Under the pieces are notes generated by a model. The model searched no databases. It saw only the letters and a list, made by a program, of their open reading frames with translations, and was not told where the DNA came from. From the NCBI RefSeq assembly GCF_030532965.1, contig NZ_JAUNKC010000026.1, forward strand, positions 1-46,053: 46,053 nt of DNA, written 5' to 3'. The stretch's first letter is position 1, and every line of letters begins with the position of its first letter. A program made the position numbers and the translations under genes. The stretch is from Corynebacterium sp. GTDB taxonomy: Bacteria; Actinomycetota; Actinomycetes; Mycobacteriales; Mycobacteriaceae. Positions 44,979 to 46,053 of the stretch are shown piece after piece.

Positions 44979-45898
44979 ATAGTGCCAGTCTTATCGGTAA
45001 AACGCTCCAAAACCATGATGCCACCAGCAATAACGCCGCCGAGTGCCATCATTCCAAACAACCAGCCGATATCGTTGCTTGGTGGCAAGATACCAGCGGA
45101 ACCATCCTGCCACGGCCATAGCGCGCGAAGCGAGCCGAGCATGAAACCGGCCATGGTCATCATCGTGAGCGTGTGGTAGTGGGTGATCAAGAATTTCAGT
45201 GTCTTAATAAATAACGCCAAACCTGTCATCGCACCCAGGACGAAAACGCCAATTACCACGAGATTACGTTCCGATACGGCACCGATTACCGGCTGATACA
45301 GGCCCATTGACAGCAGGATAAAGGATCCGGAGATGCCAGGTAATACCAATGCGCACACGGCGATAGCCGCAGCGCCGAAAATAACAATGAGTGGCGGGTT
45401 GGTTTTTTCCGCAGAGGTAAGGCCGGTGAGGAAGAAGATTGCAACCGCAGCGATGAGAAATACCGCCATGGCGGCGAAGCGGTTCTTGGCGAAATCCTGC
45501 TTATCAATCATCTTGATCGGGACGATCAGCGATATAGCCACCATGCCGAGGAACAAGGCGCGGGACGTCTGCGGACTAAATTCCACGAAACGATGCATCA
45601 CACCACTTAACGCCAGCACGGTACCGATCATGCCAGCGCCGATGGAAATCAAAAATACCCATTCCACCTTCGCTGCTGCCTGTTTGAACTGCGACCGATT
45701 GAAAATGGCGGTGCGAGCCGCGTGCAATAACGCATCACCGTTGCGGATCGCGCGTTCATAAATGCCGGTGACCAATGCTACCGTGCCGCCGGAGACACCA
45801 GGCACCATTTCTGCCAAGCCAATCAGGCAGCCGACAATAACATTGATAACGTGACTGAGCGGCGAGTTTTTCGCCAATTTTTGCGTGTCTGACATCAA
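44963..45898 (-). CDS. DUF368 membrane protein (PopT-type polyprenyl-phosphate carrier)
   Basis: 311 residues, about eight membrane segments. The N-terminal motif CLIGLAEMVPGVSGGTVALV and the repeat-like ALVLPGISGSFILLSMGLYQ are the diagnostic PGxSGGT/PGISGS pair of DUF368. Members such as PopT return undecaprenyl (here probably decaprenyl) phosphate across the membrane for cell-envelope synthesis. Start at ATG 45898 or the next Met. It appears to be transcribed alone. The actual substrate in this organism is inferred. Confidence 0.9.
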   Translation of the reverse strand: MMSDTQKLAKNSPLSHVINVIVGCLIGLAEMVPGVSGGTVALVTGIYERAIRNGDALLHAARTAIFNRSQFKQAAAKVEWVFLISIGAGMIGTVLALSGVMHRFVEFSPQTSRALFLGMVAISLIVPIKMIDKQDFAKNRFAAMAVFLIAAVAIFFLTGLTSAEKTNPPLIVIFGAAAIAVCALVLPGISGSFILLSMGLYQPVIGAVSERNLVVIGVFVLGAMTGLALFIKTLKFLITHYHTLTMMTMAGFMLGSLRALWPWQDGSAGILPPSNDIGWLFGMMALGGVIAGGIMVLERFTDKTGTIVEKH

Positions 45899-45999
45899 AC
45901 AAACACCTTAAAGTTGAGGGAGAAGTATTTACGGATAGGTACAGATAAAAGCAAAACTGCCTTTCACCCATACGGTTAGGCAAAAGACAGTTTATATTG

Positions 46000-46053
46000 T
46001 GCCCCAGGTGAGACTCGAACTCACACTGGACGGGTTTTGAATCCGTTGCCTCT
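46000..46053 (-). tRNA. 3' part of a tRNA, anticodon apparently CAA (Leu)
   Basis: Reading minus: anticodon arm ACGGA-TTCAAAA-CCCGT, variable loop CCAGT, T arm GTGAG-TTCGAGT-CTCAC, acceptor CTGGGGC and discriminator A. The 5' half is beyond the window. CAA is a Leu anticodon, yet the variable loop has only five bases while Leu tRNAs have a long arm, so the identity is uncertain. A29-type stem is imperfect (A31/C39). Confidence 0.75.

Overview
The window comes from a Corynebacterium-type actinobacterium of moderate G+C. The evidence is an LtbR-like IclR regulator divergent from leuC-leuD, gpsA-ddl beside a two-domain MutT1-like enzyme, a DUF3515 gene divergent from thiL, and the run thiL-ung-DAK2 protein-recG-carrier protein-rsmD-coaD. 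All of these are typical of corynebacteria and mycobacteria. The species cannot be fixed from sequence reading alone.

Layout. 1-2266 is a gene graveyard: a doubly frameshifted IS3-family transposase, a flavin reductase fragment cut by it, and a decayed APH-like phosphotransferase. 2369-9434 is chromosomal: a lipoprotein, tRNA-Glu, a TetR regulator facing a cytochrome-b5-like membrane protein across an operator-like inverted repeat, two small membrane proteins, an HD hydrolase, and ltbR/leuC/leuD. leuD is followed by a tRNA-shaped element whose acceptor stem is extended to 14 perfect base pairs and runs into a T-tract.

9995-24940 is the unusual part. Six tandem genes in the same orientation (A-F, 9995-19846), with junctions of -1 to +2 bases, encode 447-575-residue proteins made of [VI]-x-G-x-A hexapeptide repeats, as in left-handed beta-helices. 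Each opens with a conserved header (ELTxE...YRIRA...GxLGGWVSSxxT). In A-E and in G the header recurs at mid-protein in front of a second, shorter repeat domain. A seventh gene (G, 22062) and a broken eighth relic (24753) follow. Between and after them lie a small unrecognised acidic protein, a surface-anchored wall protein, and a TPR-like protein with a frameshift. Headers are nearly identical in DNA between some copies while the repeat domains differ, which suggests gene conversion of a common frame around diversified helices. I see no signal peptide, so the proteins should be cytoplasmic. Their function is unknown. This locus is the best candidate for an undescribed system.

24941-27203 carries three tandem paralogues of an unrecognised 247-248-residue family on the minus strand. 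27259-41718 is mostly housekeeping: mutT1, gpsA, ddl, an SPFH protein plus ribbon-helix-helix protein operon with a double TGATATCA site, an Imm22-like protein, a duplicated DUF3515 protein, thiL, ung, a DAK2 (FakA-like) protein with a long low-complexity insert, recG, a mini biotinyl carrier, rsmD, coaD and a TauE-type exporter. 41869-44674 is an amino-acid ABC importer, 44963-45898 a DUF368/PopT-type lipid carrier protein, and the window ends inside a tRNA.

An 11-base word, CGTCGAAAAGC, occurs 11 times on either strand across the window, five times between genes; chance would give about 0.02.
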